Of a stretch of 64,000 nt of DNA, positions 10,204-20,590 are shown one piece after another. A program made the position numbers and the translations under genes. Source of the stretch: Boesenbergia rotunda (Eukaryota; Streptophyta; Magnoliopsida; Zingiberales; Zingiberaceae); the NCBI GenBank assembly GCA_024364735.1, contig JAGFNQ010000834.1:80297-144296 (forward strand), in the 5' to 3' direction. Each line of letters starts with the position of its first letter. Positions within the stretch are counted from its first letter, which is position 1. Below the pieces are notes generated by a model, which worked only from the letters and a program-made list of their open reading frames with translations, had not been told where the DNA came from and did no database searches.

Positions 10204-13016
10204 TAGACCCGACCCCGGGCCGGGTCCAGCCCGGAACCGACCCGGGTCAATGGGTCGGGTGGCCCGTTGACCCGGTTCGCCGGGTCGAACCGGAACCGGC
10301 CGGTTACGATTCGGCGTAGCCAAAACCGTCGAACTGGCGGTTAACCGCCGGTTCCAACGGCACTGAACCGCCGATTCAGTGTCGTTGGGAAGGTTTTTTT
10401 TATTTTTTTCGACGGTTGAGATCATTTAACCGTTTTTTGATCAATGACTATGATTTAGTGACTGTTATAATCCAAACTCTATAAATAGGGAGTTCATTTT
10501 ATCATTTTCACACACATCTTCTCTTCTCTCAATCTCTCATTTTCAAATCTCAAGTCTCAACTTTTCTCCGCGTTCTTCATTTTTCGACGATAATGGAAGG
10601 TGGTCATGGAGCTTCATCATCTCGATCTCGGAGGGGAAAAGAAATAGCGTACGAGGATCCCAACCTTCAAATTCAATCCACCGATGATGAGACCGAGGCT
10701 CAGCCCCAATGCCCTCCGATCCCCGAAACGCAAGGAAGTACTGATGCGATTACTTCTAAGGTTCTGGAAAATCCTCCTTTAAAATCTTCTATTTTCATTA
10801 AACATTTTGAGAATGTTACACTTCCGTCGGGAGAATTGCGTGCAAAATGCAAGCATTGCAATGCTTCCTATAAATTCCAAACCAGCGACGACTATGGATC
10901 GTTGAAACGACATGTAGAAACGAAGCACCCGACGGAATATGGACTTGACTGCTCTCATACACAATTATCTAGATTTTCTAGTTGTAGTAGTACTAATTCT
11001 GGTTTATTTTTATATTTGGATAATAAATTAAGAGAATCATTAGCTAAATTTGTTTCCGTAGAACATCTTTCTTTTAGTTTTGGATCTAAATGCACATTTG
11101 AAGATTTTTGTAAAGAATATCTTAATTCTGCTGCTAAACGTGTACCTAGGACAACACTTACTCGTACAATTAAAAGATTAGTAAAATAAGAAAAAAATTT
11201 AATTAATAAATTTAGTAAATTAAATAATAAAGTTTCTTTATGTTCCGATATTTGGAGTGATCATTGGGAAACTCATTCTTATATGAGTGTGACATGCCAT
11301 TGGATTGATAACTCTTGGATCCTCTAAAAAAGATTGTTAGCTTATAGAGTTTTTGATGAATCACATACTGCTCATAACATTGCACAATTATTACACTTAA
11401 TTTTAAAAGAATATGGATTGACTCATAAAATATTTTCAATATCATTAGACAATGCTAGTTCTAATATCGCTTCTATAGATGATCTAAAATTTATTTGTCA
11501 ACCTGTTATTGGTGGTTTATTTTTTCATATTCGTTGTGTATTCCATGTTTTAAATTTATGTGTTCAAGATGGATTAAAACTTTTACAAAATTATATTCAA
11601 CCAATTAGAATCGCAATTTCATACTTATGGTCCCATCATATCTATGATGAAATAATAGGGTAAATTTTGTAAAGCTAATGGAATGAGACCTAAAAAATTT
11701 CTACGTGATATTCCAACACGTTGGAATTCAACATATCAATTATTACATGATTCATTTCAATATAAAGATTTATTATGTTTATTTTTTGCACAAAATAGTA
11801 ATACTAATATATATTTATTTTCACAACAATAGAATATTTGTAGTAATATTTGTGAAATTTTAAAAGTTTTTAACGATGCAACTGAACAACTTTCCGGTGT
11901 TTATTATCCCACTGCTCATTTAATTTTAGTGAATTTTTGTAGTATAGTATTAATATTAAATAAACATGTAAACAATGAAGCTTTAACTTTATGTATATTA
12001 GCTATGAAAATTAAATAGGAAAAATATTTTTATTTTATTTCTGAAATTTATTTAATTGCATTTGCTTTAAATCCTAGATTTAAATTAGAAGTTTTACAAG
12101 AAATGTTAACTTTATATTATGACGCTTTATTTCCTATTAAAGATTCTTCCTCTCCGGATACAGTTAATATTATATATAATATTAGAAATTATTTATATGA
12201 TCTTTATAATCAATATTATATTAAATATGGAACACAAACTAATATTTCTGAAACACAACAACCTACTACTACTAATTTAAAACTTACAAAAGCATAACTT
12301 TTATTAAAAGAACGGACGAAACGTCCACGAGGATCCTCAAGTTCCACACAGCAACTTGAGAATTATTTTACGACTTCTTTTGATTTTAATGAAGCAGATA
12401 GCAAAGATTTCAATATCTTGAAGTGGTGGTCACAGAAGGCTCAAAGCTTTCCCGTTCTCTCAGTGATCGCAAAAGAAATTTTAGCTTCTCCAGTGTCAAC
12501 TATTGTTGTGGAGCAGACGTTCAGTGCCGACGGCAACATATTAGATGAACGACGATCAACTATGTCTCCCAACTCATTGGAAGTTCAAGCATTACTAGAT
12601 GATTGGACCAAAATCGAGAAACGAATCCAAGGAATACAACTTTCAGAAGACGAAGTCGAAGAATTTGATACCGAAGAAACGAATACAACGAGAACGGGAG
12701 GAAATGGAAGTGAGTGATAAAGGGTAAAAATTTAAAGAATGTAAAAGGGTAAAAATGTAAAAGAACTACGTGGGCTTTGATTCCCCTACACCATAAGGGG
12801 ATACGTAGGCAACATATATAAGTGTAAGTCCTTTTTTTAATAAAATTTATTTTTTTAATTTAATTTTTAATTTTTTTAATATAATAATTTTGAACCGTGG
12901 CGAACCGTGAACCGGTGATTCCGAACCGTAAACCGTAACCGGCTTGGGCGGTTAAGGTTAAGGGTCGATCTCCCACGAACTGTCGAACCGACGGTTCCGA
13001 ATCGTGGTCGGATCTA
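10204..13016 (+). mobile_element. hAT transposon (2813 bp) with 8-bp target duplication
   Basis: The ends are inverted repeats TAGACCCGACC (10204) and TAGATCCGACC (minus strand from 13016), with one mismatch in 11. They are flanked by perfect 8-bp duplications GTCTCGGT at 10196-10203 and 13017-13024. Both subterminal zones are rich in AACCGG-type words (10240-10350 and 12890-13000). Inside is a broken Ac/RICESLEEPER-like transposase. Size, TIRs and 8-bp duplication all fit the hAT superfamily. Confidence 0.95.
10593..12717 (+). pseudogene. hAT transposase (RICESLEEPER-like), inactivated
   Basis: DNA-cutting transposase of the hAT element. A BED zinc finger (CKHC...H4-H, residues about 86-110) is followed by the catalytic region with SDIWSDHW and the conserved 'SLDNASSN' and 'CVFHVLNLCVQD' stretches. 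The C-terminal hAT dimerisation domain (LKWWSQKAQSFPVLS near 12415; MSPNSLEVQALLDDW near 12560) is also present. The gene is broken by TAA at 11187 and 11325, a one-base insertion at about 11658-11660, TAG at 11830 and 12016, and TAA at 12295. The start is the first ATG after a TATA-like CTATAAATA near 10480. The gene is AT-rich in its middle. Because all domains remain, the element was once autonomous (inference). Confidence 0.9.
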
Positions 13017-13024
13017 GTCTCGGT

Positions 13025-13200
13025 CTGACTTCAGAGCTCAGGTTCGGCGGATCCTGTCATGTAATTTTCCCGTATTATGTATCCACTCCGAGATGTTCAT
13101 TTCTATTCATTATCATCCATTATGCTCTATAAAAGCTTTGTTATTAGTAATTTCGCACCGAATAAATTAATTTTTATTATATTAAAGTTTTTTTTTTGTC
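13025..13200 (-). mobile_element. Tat-type 5' LTR, outer half (end approximate)
   Basis: Continuation of the LTR interrupted by the hAT element, joined through the target duplication GTCTCGGT. The outer LTR end is not marked by a clear CA or duplication that I can identify, so the right limit is approximate. Confidence 0.4.
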
Positions 13201-15027
13201 TCTGCTGGTTGTTATGATCATCATGTTGTATTTGTCCCAATTATTTGGATTACATGGATCATATCCCATATTACATAATTAGAATAATATTTGAGGATTT
13301 TTAAGAGATTGAGAAATACATGAAAATTACCTACTGCTGGATAAAGGTGCAAGTTCAATATTTTTTACTCATTTCGTAAGTGGAACAAAATCTATCGATA
13401 AAATGCCTTTATCCGCCAAATCCATCATTGAAGAATATACCTGTGGGACAAAGGTAATCCATAGACAGCTACTGCAAAATATATCTGTTTGTTTAAAGCT
13501 AGCTTCCGATTCAAAATCTTTTCCTATAGACTTTGCATCTTTTGTGCGATCTATTAAAAATGAAAACATATTTACGCAATTTGAGACCTTTAAACTTCTC
13601 ATCTACATCCATTATGCATAATTGTGGTCCTAAAAATTTTAAAAATAGTTAGATTTGGCTAAGTCCTCTCTACGATGCAATCGTGCGTTCCAGCTATAAC
13701 ACCATTCAGAGATTCTAGCAATTGAATTTGTGAAAGTTGAATTCTTTTGCTTATCTTAATAACATATCATCGGTTCCACTAATGCTAATTAAGTGATAAA
13801 GATACACACGCGTGTAGGTAATTAAATTAAGCCCTTCGCAAGCGCAATTTAGTTGCGCGCGGTGCTGTTCTGGACTCTGGAGAGACTCCAACTCCATTTC
13901 GGATTAATTATGATAACCTACTAATTATATTGGAAAAGTTCTTCTGTCCAATATAGATTGGCTCGGGGATTCACAGATTTGATGCCTACTGGCCTGTTCA
14001 TATCATACTCACGGGCAATAGCCTTTAATCACATCTCATGATCTCGACAGTGGTTTTGGTTCGACGAAAGCACACAGACTACAAAACGACGACGAGTTGC
14101 TTGTGACCCTGTCCTTTCGTCTCCTCTTTGGCATCGAGTCCGTCAGCTGAGAGTAATTGCAAACCATCTGTTTAATTTTTCCTAAGAAAAAGAATTGAGT
14201 TACCTGCTTAACCCGCCCCAGACAGTACTAGTTCATTCGACATCCAGACACCAACAATGCCACCATAGATCAAGCATTACCTGCACCATGCACACTAATC
14301 TCTCATATATCTTCACCATGCACGACAAGCTCTCGATGCAGAGTTTATGGCGTCTCTAGATGCCATATGACCTGTTTTGAGACACGACGACAGCCATGGC
14401 TCATACGTCCAGATGAAAGCCTGCAACACAAACTTGGAGATGTGTTCTGTGCCACCACGAATGCACGAAGTGCTTGGATTTCAAGTGTTCTGTGTTCTCG
14501 TCGTCCACGCGAGATCATTCACTCTCTTCTGTTGTAGACTAGGTCTAACTCACGCTTTGATCTGAATTTTGAAAGTTTCACACAGTTTCTTAGAGCAGCC
14601 CCTTCATTTGCTAATATAGATGAATCATACTCGAGATCTTGATTACACTTATATTGAATGTCTAAACTCTGTCGCTTAGTGAAAATAGGCATTAAACACG
14701 TTTATATATCTATATACAAAGTCTGAAAATGTTCAATTTCTCTTTCAAATTTCAATTGCATCAACAGAAGGATCTATTATCTGTTTTATTTATTTCTTTA
14801 TTCATGACAATCGCGTACATATATCCAATCAATATACCTTAATATAGCAGATGAAAATTATAAGAAAAAAATTTAAGGCACAAAACTACAAAAATAGTAC
14901 AAAACTACTTAATAAAGCCGCTGAAAAGCAGAGTTGCAGATACAGGATCTCCAAGTACTGGAGCCAGCTCATTCCTGGATCATCTTCACAAGGAACCTTC
15001 CCCAATCCTGCCTTTCCCTTCCCAAGC
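13201..15027. other. Intergenic DNA and XTH upstream region, no gene seen
   Basis: No recognised coding sequence or transposon. Short frames near 13370-13620 and 14377-14565 show no known motif and no consistent signal. The last few hundred bases (14600-15027) are AT-rich and probably hold the XTH promoter. Confidence 0.5.
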
Positions 15028-15036
15028 TATATATAT
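15028..15036 (+). promoter_or_regulatory. Likely TATA box of XTH gene
   Basis: TATATATAT lies 69 bp before the ATG at 15105, in a pyrimidine-rich context (CCCAAGC on the 5' side, TCCCAAGC after). A transcript start near 15060 would give a 5' leader of about 45 nt. Confidence 0.6.
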
Positions 15037-15104
15037 CCCAAGCTTCCCTCACCCACTTTACCCACAAGCGCAGATCACTCTCTTTCAACTCAAATACTAA
15101 GCTC

Positions 15105-16169
15105 ATGCTCATGGAGTCCTCTCTCTTCTCTCTCTACTTTGTGTTGCTTGCCATTTCTTCCACAAGCACGGGAATGGCCGGAAATTTCTACCAGGACGTT
15201 GACATCACCTGGGGTAACGGCCGAGGAAGAATCCTCAACGCCGGCCAACTCATCACGCTCTCCCTCGACAAGAGCTCCGGATCCGGCTTCCAGTCTAAGA
15301 ACAAATACATTTACGGCTGGTTCGAAATGCAGCTCAAACTTGTTCCGGGCAATTCTGCAGGCACCGTCACCACCTTCTATGTATGTGAGAAATTAGTTCT
15401 TGTGTAAAGCTTTCTGCTTACTCCCCAAAGTGATTGGAGCTAGCTCTAAAAATGAAATAATCGAATTAATTGTGTTGTATATGTTGCAGTTATCTTCTCA
15501 AGGGCCAACGCACGATGAGATCGATTTGGAGTTCCTGGGGAATCTCAGCGGCGACCCCTACACTCTCCACACCAACGTGTTCACGCAGGGGAAGGGAAAC
15601 AGAGAGAAGCAGTTCAAACTCTGGTTCGATCCCACCATGGATTTCCACACCTACTCCATTTTGTGGAATCCCAAACACATTGTGTGAGTCTCACTTATCA
15701 TCGTACGTACATTTCTGGCCAGGGAAAACTCGAACTCGAACCAAGGTTTTATTAAGATTTTGCCGCTGCATGCAGTTTCTACGTGGACGGGACGCCGATC
15801 AGAGAGTTCAAGAACATGGAGGCGAAGGGGGTGGCGTACCCGAAGAGGCAGGCGATGCGGGTGTACGCGAGCCTGTGGGCGGCAGAGGACTGGGCGACGA
15901 GGGGCGGGATGGTGAAGGCGGATTGGTCACAGGCACCTTTCGTGGTCGCGTTCAAAGGCTACGACGCCAATGGTTGCGTGTGGTCCGCCGCCGGCGGAGG
16001 CGCCGCCGCTTGCTCCGCCCGCGGAAGTTCGTGGATGTGGTCGGAGTTCGACGCGACGAGCTTGAGGACGATGAGGTGGGTGCAGAGGAACTACATGATC
16101 TACAATTATTGCACCGATGCCAAGAGGTTCCCCAAGGGAATGCTGCCGGAATGCTCTGCTACGCCTTGA
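15105..16169 (+). CDS. Xyloglucan endotransglucosylase/hydrolase (XTH, GH16), 3 exons
   Basis: Secreted cell-wall enzyme that cuts and rejoins xyloglucan chains during wall expansion. Exons are 15105-15380, 15490-15683 and 15776-16169; both introns start GT and end AG, and the joined frame is 864 nt (287 aa), normal for the family. A signal peptide (MLMESSLFSLYFVLLAISS) is followed by the GH16 domain. The active-site motif HDEIDLE is at residues 100-106, with Glu102 and Glu106 as nucleophile and acid/base and an N-glycosylation site NLS at 110-112 just after. The C-terminal XET_C domain ends YMIYNYCTDAKRFP...PEC. An ATG two codons downstream is an alternative start. Exon 3 is strongly GC-rich (GGCGG runs). 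No break is visible, and this is the only intact host protein gene in the window. Member identity within the XTH family is not assigned. Confidence 0.95.
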
Positions 16170-16213
16170 CCGGTCATCCAGTTTTTTTTCTTCTCCCTTT
16201 TTCTTTTTTTGGC

Positions 16214-16219
16214 AATAAA
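16214..16219 (+). terminator. Candidate XTH polyadenylation signal
   Basis: AATAAA lies 45 bp after the XTH stop codon, in a T-rich 3' region. Confidence 0.5.
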
Positions 16220-16725
16220 GATATGCATTCGTCGTACGTAGATCTAGTGTTATTATTTTAATCTATGCTTGTTTATGTTTATTTATGTTTGTTAAAATAA
16301 TTTTCCTTTTATAGCAAAGCTTGTTCATGTGGGGAACAAAATTGTCACACGATCAACATTAATTTCAAATCACACGAGATAATTAATTAAATAAATAATA
16401 TTATTTAATTTAAATAAATGTCGTCTGTACATATTTTTTCCATCAAAATTAACTAAGTGCTATCCTTTGCCTACGCCATAATATAACAAATTCACAAATG
16501 ACAGTTTAGTTTTTAAATTAACATGGTCATCCTTTAATTGACATAGGTGTCATTTTTTTATATCGTATTTTCAGATCACATTTAGTTAAAGGTGAAATGC
16601 AGATCTTATATGTCCCGCTCCATAATTGTTCAGAGATAAATCAATAAATTGAGTAGACCATCACTTAAAAAGATATTTTCTTGACTTTATTGGTATCGAT
16701 CCTTACTCAACTCTATAACTTTATT
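16220..16725. other. XTH 3' flank, AT-rich, nothing recognised
   Basis: AT-rich intergenic sequence up to the start of the family-A LTR. No coding or repeat signal seen. Confidence 0.5.
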
Positions 16726-19570
16726 TGTTACGCCCCCAGAGGTTCGTGCTCGTTCGAAAATCGAGCGACACATTCTCTGTACGACGGATAATCTGAAACT
16801 TATATATACATCCCTCCACACACATATAATACAGTCATACTCGGCTGACATCTATACAATCAGAAATAAGAAAAATTATCATCATCACACAGTTAATTAA
16901 TTTGTATGATAAACATAATAAATAACCATCGTAAACTAGAATGCAACGATTCAAAAATCCAACGGAAACAATTACGTACACGTCCAAAGAAAAGTCAAAT
17001 ACCATCCGAAATGATAACAAATCCAAAACGACACCAACACGATAAAATACTACGAAAGTACGGAAATGATAAAAAAAATACTTGAACAAGGGACTAATAG
17101 CTGGATCCTCTCGTAGCGGTACGAGATACAACTATCAACTACCTGAAACAAAAAGATAGACTAGGGGTGGTGAGTTTCGGGTGGAACTCTGCGGGTATAA
17201 GAACAAATAAATGCATGGTATATAAAAGAGTAAAACAAGCATAAAGAAAACCAAAGGGTAAATAGTCTCTGGAATAAAAAAGATTCACTAAATGCATCTG
17301 TACGAACAAAACATACCTGAAAACCATATAGCACGTAGGGGCAAGATCAAAAATTCTCCTAATACCTCAATAAACAACTCATATTGCCGAACAGATCCAG
17401 ATCATATAATGATGCAAATCATAACTGTATATGCATGTCAATCAAATGCAATAATCATAACTCAAACAAATGCAGCAAATACAAACAAATGCATAATGCA
17501 TAATATGCGCATGATGTCATGACCTGTACTATACACACACCAACCACCGCTATATTGGATAAGTTAAGTGGATAAGATACAAGCGTCCAACACCTGTGGC
17601 TATGCAAACACACCACAGCACTTGTGGCCCTGAATGAAAATTAAAAACCCCGAAGTACTTGTGGGGACTCCAAACACCTGGGGAGTATCAACTATTTGCA
17701 CACAACTCCAACTGAGTGTGGCACAACAGGAAAATATACTCGACGATCCGTTTCAACCACAAGGGAGTAAGTGGTCGTCGGGCTGCAAACAATGTTATAA
17801 TGCAGGTCATTAATATGCACAACCTCAATCAGACCCAAAACATGTAATCAATACGAAACGAAAAACATAAATAACACCAAAATAATAAACATGCATTAAT
17901 CTACTGGGCAGAATTTATCTAATGCCAACAAAAATTCTACATAGGTCAAATGGTTTTTCTACGGTACACGCATACAAGCGATTCTCTTTAGATCAGAAGC
18001 CAAGAGATGAGATTGTATAACTAAATAATTTGAATTTTTACTCAAAGGTCAAGCACAGAATAAGTATCAAGCAGGAGAACAAGATAAATAAATTTAAGGT
18101 AAATCATCATACTCAGATAATAAAACAACCATGCATTTAAAGATAAACAGAACTATAAAAACAAGCAAAAAGTACCCGCCTTAGATATAGTCGTGTCGAA
18201 AATAACTCATGCGTCAAGAAGCTCGTCTGAAATCAAGATCCTGTACCAATATATGATTTAGCTAACTATAATATGCAATAAGTAGCTAAGTCAAATCCTC
18301 CAACTAATAAGGATAAACCCCAAATCACATTAAATCTCAATTAACCTAATTAATGATCCATATCGTTTAATCACAATTTCTTGATTAATCCTCTTTACTC
18401 ACATCACAATAACAAATAGTTACATAACCAATACGAACAAACATGAAAAGGGATATATCATACTGTGAATTTTAATATTGTAAAAGAGGAACAACAAGGA
18501 TGAAATACAACTCTATAAATTTCTTCCCATGTCAATCGATTAAATCTATCCCCCTAATTAATCCTTCATGCAAACCCAATTACCATCCAAGTATCACTTT
18601 AAATCAACAATTATTCTTGCTGCCACCATGCTTGACTTCCCCATTAAACTACAGACCATATCCTCGGGATCTCCCCTGTACCCGTGTACCAACTCGTCGG
18701 TGGTCGCCGGTGAGTCGTCCGATCGACGATCGGACACCATCAATAATTTTTGATCGTCGTTCCGAATAAGATGATATCCTCAGAGAACGGTGAATCGGTC
18801 GAAATCGTCGCATCAGACGTCTCGTCGGATTCGACGGTGAATACGGTAACATCACAATTGCGGCGATACCCGACGGGTTCACCGTACCCCCAAGGTATAG
18901 TTTTGTTCGGGATGACGGCCGGAGGCCGCCAGTACTGTCCGATCGTCGATCGGACGACTCACCAGCGACCGCCGGCGAGTTGGTACACGGGTACAGGGGA
19001 GATCCCGGTACAGAGGATCCGGTCTGATTAAACTATTTCTAGCATTTAACCAAATCACTTGTATAGCTCCATTGCCCAATGTGATCAATCCGAAATTACT
19101 CTATTAATTAAACGTTGCATTATAAATTTACTATTACCTTGTCTTTGGACTTGCATGCCAGAAGGGAGGGGTTGTGAGGACTCTCAATGGGTGACTGGCG
19201 ATGAAGAGGGTAGATCACAACTTTGGAGAGGGGTTGCGCCGGCTGGGGAAAAATGTTGCCTTCGTTCGTGGTAGACGCATGGCCGGCGATGGGGCTAACT
19301 GCGTCTAGCCAATGAAGAAGAGAGACGGCGACCACTCGATCGCGTGGAGAGGGTGCCGTCACCGGCCTGCTCGCGCGAGGCTGGAAACTGCCAGGGGAGA
19401 GGGGTTGCGACGTACCAACGACTCCTCGATCTTGCTCTTGGCTGGAGAGGAGCCGTCAACGTCGACTCGTCGACGTGATCGCGAGGTGGGGTGGCGAACG
19501 GCAGTTGTCGCCTGAGGGAGAGATCGCGGTGGAGTTGTGGCGCCGATTAGGGTTATGAGAAGGATGAACA
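16726..19570 (+). mobile_element. Gypsy-like LTR family A, copy 1 (right end approximate)
   Basis: The segment begins TGTTACGCCCCCAGAGG, matching TGTCACGACCCCAGAGG at 27154. Shared blocks follow in the same order: the CGAAAATCG word, 'TGTACGACGGA', the 'ACTCTGCGRGTATA' word, the array-like 'ACTTGTGG/AAGTGG' region, 'GCATACAAGCG' and 'AGTACCCGCCTT'. The layout resembles LTRs of chromovirus (Tekay-like) gypsy elements, but no internal coding region, PBS or PPT adjoins it, so it may be a solo LTR. It contains an inserted inverted-repeat element at 18665-19007. The right limit is a guess from loss of GC-rich sequence at about 19570. Confidence 0.5.
18665..19007. mobile_element. Non-autonomous inverted-repeat element (343 bp)
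   Basis: Two 71-bp arms (18665-18735 and 18937-19007) are inverted copies differing at about three positions. Each has GATCGWCGATCGGAC at its inner edge and CGGGATCTCCCCTGTAC at its outer edge. The 200-bp centre is related, in opposite orientation, to the non-nested parts of the element at 59701-60794 (shared words around GGTATAGTTT, GTTCACCG and GCCGCAATTG). Imperfect pairing continues past both arms, so true ends and target duplication are unresolved. A MULE-like origin is inferred from the relative at 59.7 kb. Confidence 0.7.
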
Positions 19571-20105
19571 TACTGATGTATCAGATTTTATCTTCTAAAT
19601 TTTAAAATAATAATATTTATATTTTAATCATGAATCCATAGTAGGACAGTGTTTTGAGATCACATGCTTCGTGATTTAGTTGTCAACTTTTTCTTTATTA
19701 TTTTCAAACTAAGATCATCTCCAACCTATACATCTATCTATTAATATCTATAAAATACAATTTTGTATACAGACATGACATTCACAAGGAGCTTAGGATT
19801 CCCGTCTAAACCGAATATAAATTTTCTAAATAAAAAATTTATAATTAAAAATACAAATTCAAAAGAAAATATATAATTACAAATCCTAAAAAGAAAAATT
19901 CTGATCTTACTCCAAAATTAAAATTTTAAAAAATAATTTATCAAATTCAAAAAAGATAATTTCAAAATTTATTTTAAAATTTCCAAAATTAAAATTTTAA
20001 ATAAGTTATAATGATTATAGTAAAGTACATAAAAAATTAATTTAATTTAATTTTAATGAAATATAAGCCTTTAGCTTCCTTTGAGTTGATGTAAGAAAAA
20101 TGATA
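19571..20105. other. AT-rich intergenic DNA
   Basis: Very AT-rich, no gene seen. The word ATCATCTCCAACC at about 19727 has an inverted partner at about 21375, too far and too short to call an element. Confidence 0.4.
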
Positions 20106-20116
20106 GTCCCACATAT
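20106..20116 (+). promoter_or_regulatory. snRNA upstream sequence element (USE)
   Basis: GTCCCACATAT matches the plant snRNA USE consensus RTCCCACATCG at 9 of 11 positions and starts 77 bp before the U2 start, the usual distance. The expected TATA box about 30 bp upstream of the RNA is not clear (CAATTAAAAAAAT is the nearest AT-rich run). Confidence 0.7.
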
Positions 20117-20182
20117 GAAGTTACCAAGGCGAATTACACACAGAGCAATTAAAAAAATGGACAAAGAACGGTAAAGCAACTT

Positions 20183-20372
20183 ATACCTTTCTCGACCTTT
20201 TGGCTAAGATCAAGTGTAGTATCTGTTCTTATCAGTTAAATATCTGATATGTGGGTCATTGTTCCACTTTGATATTAAATTAATTTTTCTATGGGGGATG
20301 ACCCATCACAGTAGCTAGCTACTAGGGTTTTCATGTGTTGTCTGTGTGTTGCACTATAGCACAGGCCTGGCA
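20183..20372 (+). ncRNA. U2 spliceosomal snRNA gene or recent pseudogene
   Basis: U2 snRNA pairs with the intron branch site in the spliceosome. The sequence begins ATACCTTTCTCGACCTTTTGG and keeps the branch-pairing GTAGTA in AAGTGTAGTATCTG. The stem-loop IIa region (CTTATCAGTTAAATATCTGA) and the Sm-site zone (TTAATTTTTCTATGGGGGA) also match, as does the 3' domain ending TTGCACTATAGCACAGGC. Several changes from plant U2 look like C-to-T or G-to-A, including CTCGACC for CTCGGCC. The stem IIb and 3' domain are diverged. With a USE but no clear TATA box, it may be a weak variant or a pseudogene. The 3' end is estimated from the usual length of about 190-196 nt. Confidence 0.85.
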
Positions 20373-20418
20373 GCATCCACATCCACCACCCTTATAAAAC
20401 TAATGATCACCATTAATA

Positions 20419-20590
20419 TCTTATATTATTAAAAATAATACTATATCTTATATTGACATGAATCCATGATGAAATAAAATTACTTTTCATTTTAATTTTT
20501 CATTTAATAATAAAAATTGACATATATATATCATCACTAAATATGTTATTTGAATTATAAAATTCGTGCATCGCACGGGTATTATACTAG
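20419..20590 (+). mobile_element. Small Helitron-type element candidate (172 bp)
   Basis: The 3' end has a short hairpin CGTGC-ATC-GCACG (20565-20577) followed 9 nt later by CTAG (20587-20590), and the next base is T. The 5' end begins TC (20419) after an A, followed by TTATATTATTAAAAATAATA. TC...hairpin...CTAG inserted between A and T is the Helitron signature, and the GTGCATCGCACGGG-type hairpin is common in plant Helitrons. It carries no coding sequence. The 3' end is convincing; the 5' end is less certain. Confidence 0.6.

Noticed and set aside
13369..13621. Pair of 72-77-codon frames on both strands
   Set aside because: No similarity recognised and both frames open over the same stretch by chance.
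15470..16261. 263-codon frame across XTH exons 2 and 3
   Set aside because: It runs through the intron in another frame and is Arg/Gly-rich noise from GC-rich exon 3; the XTH frame is clearly the real one.
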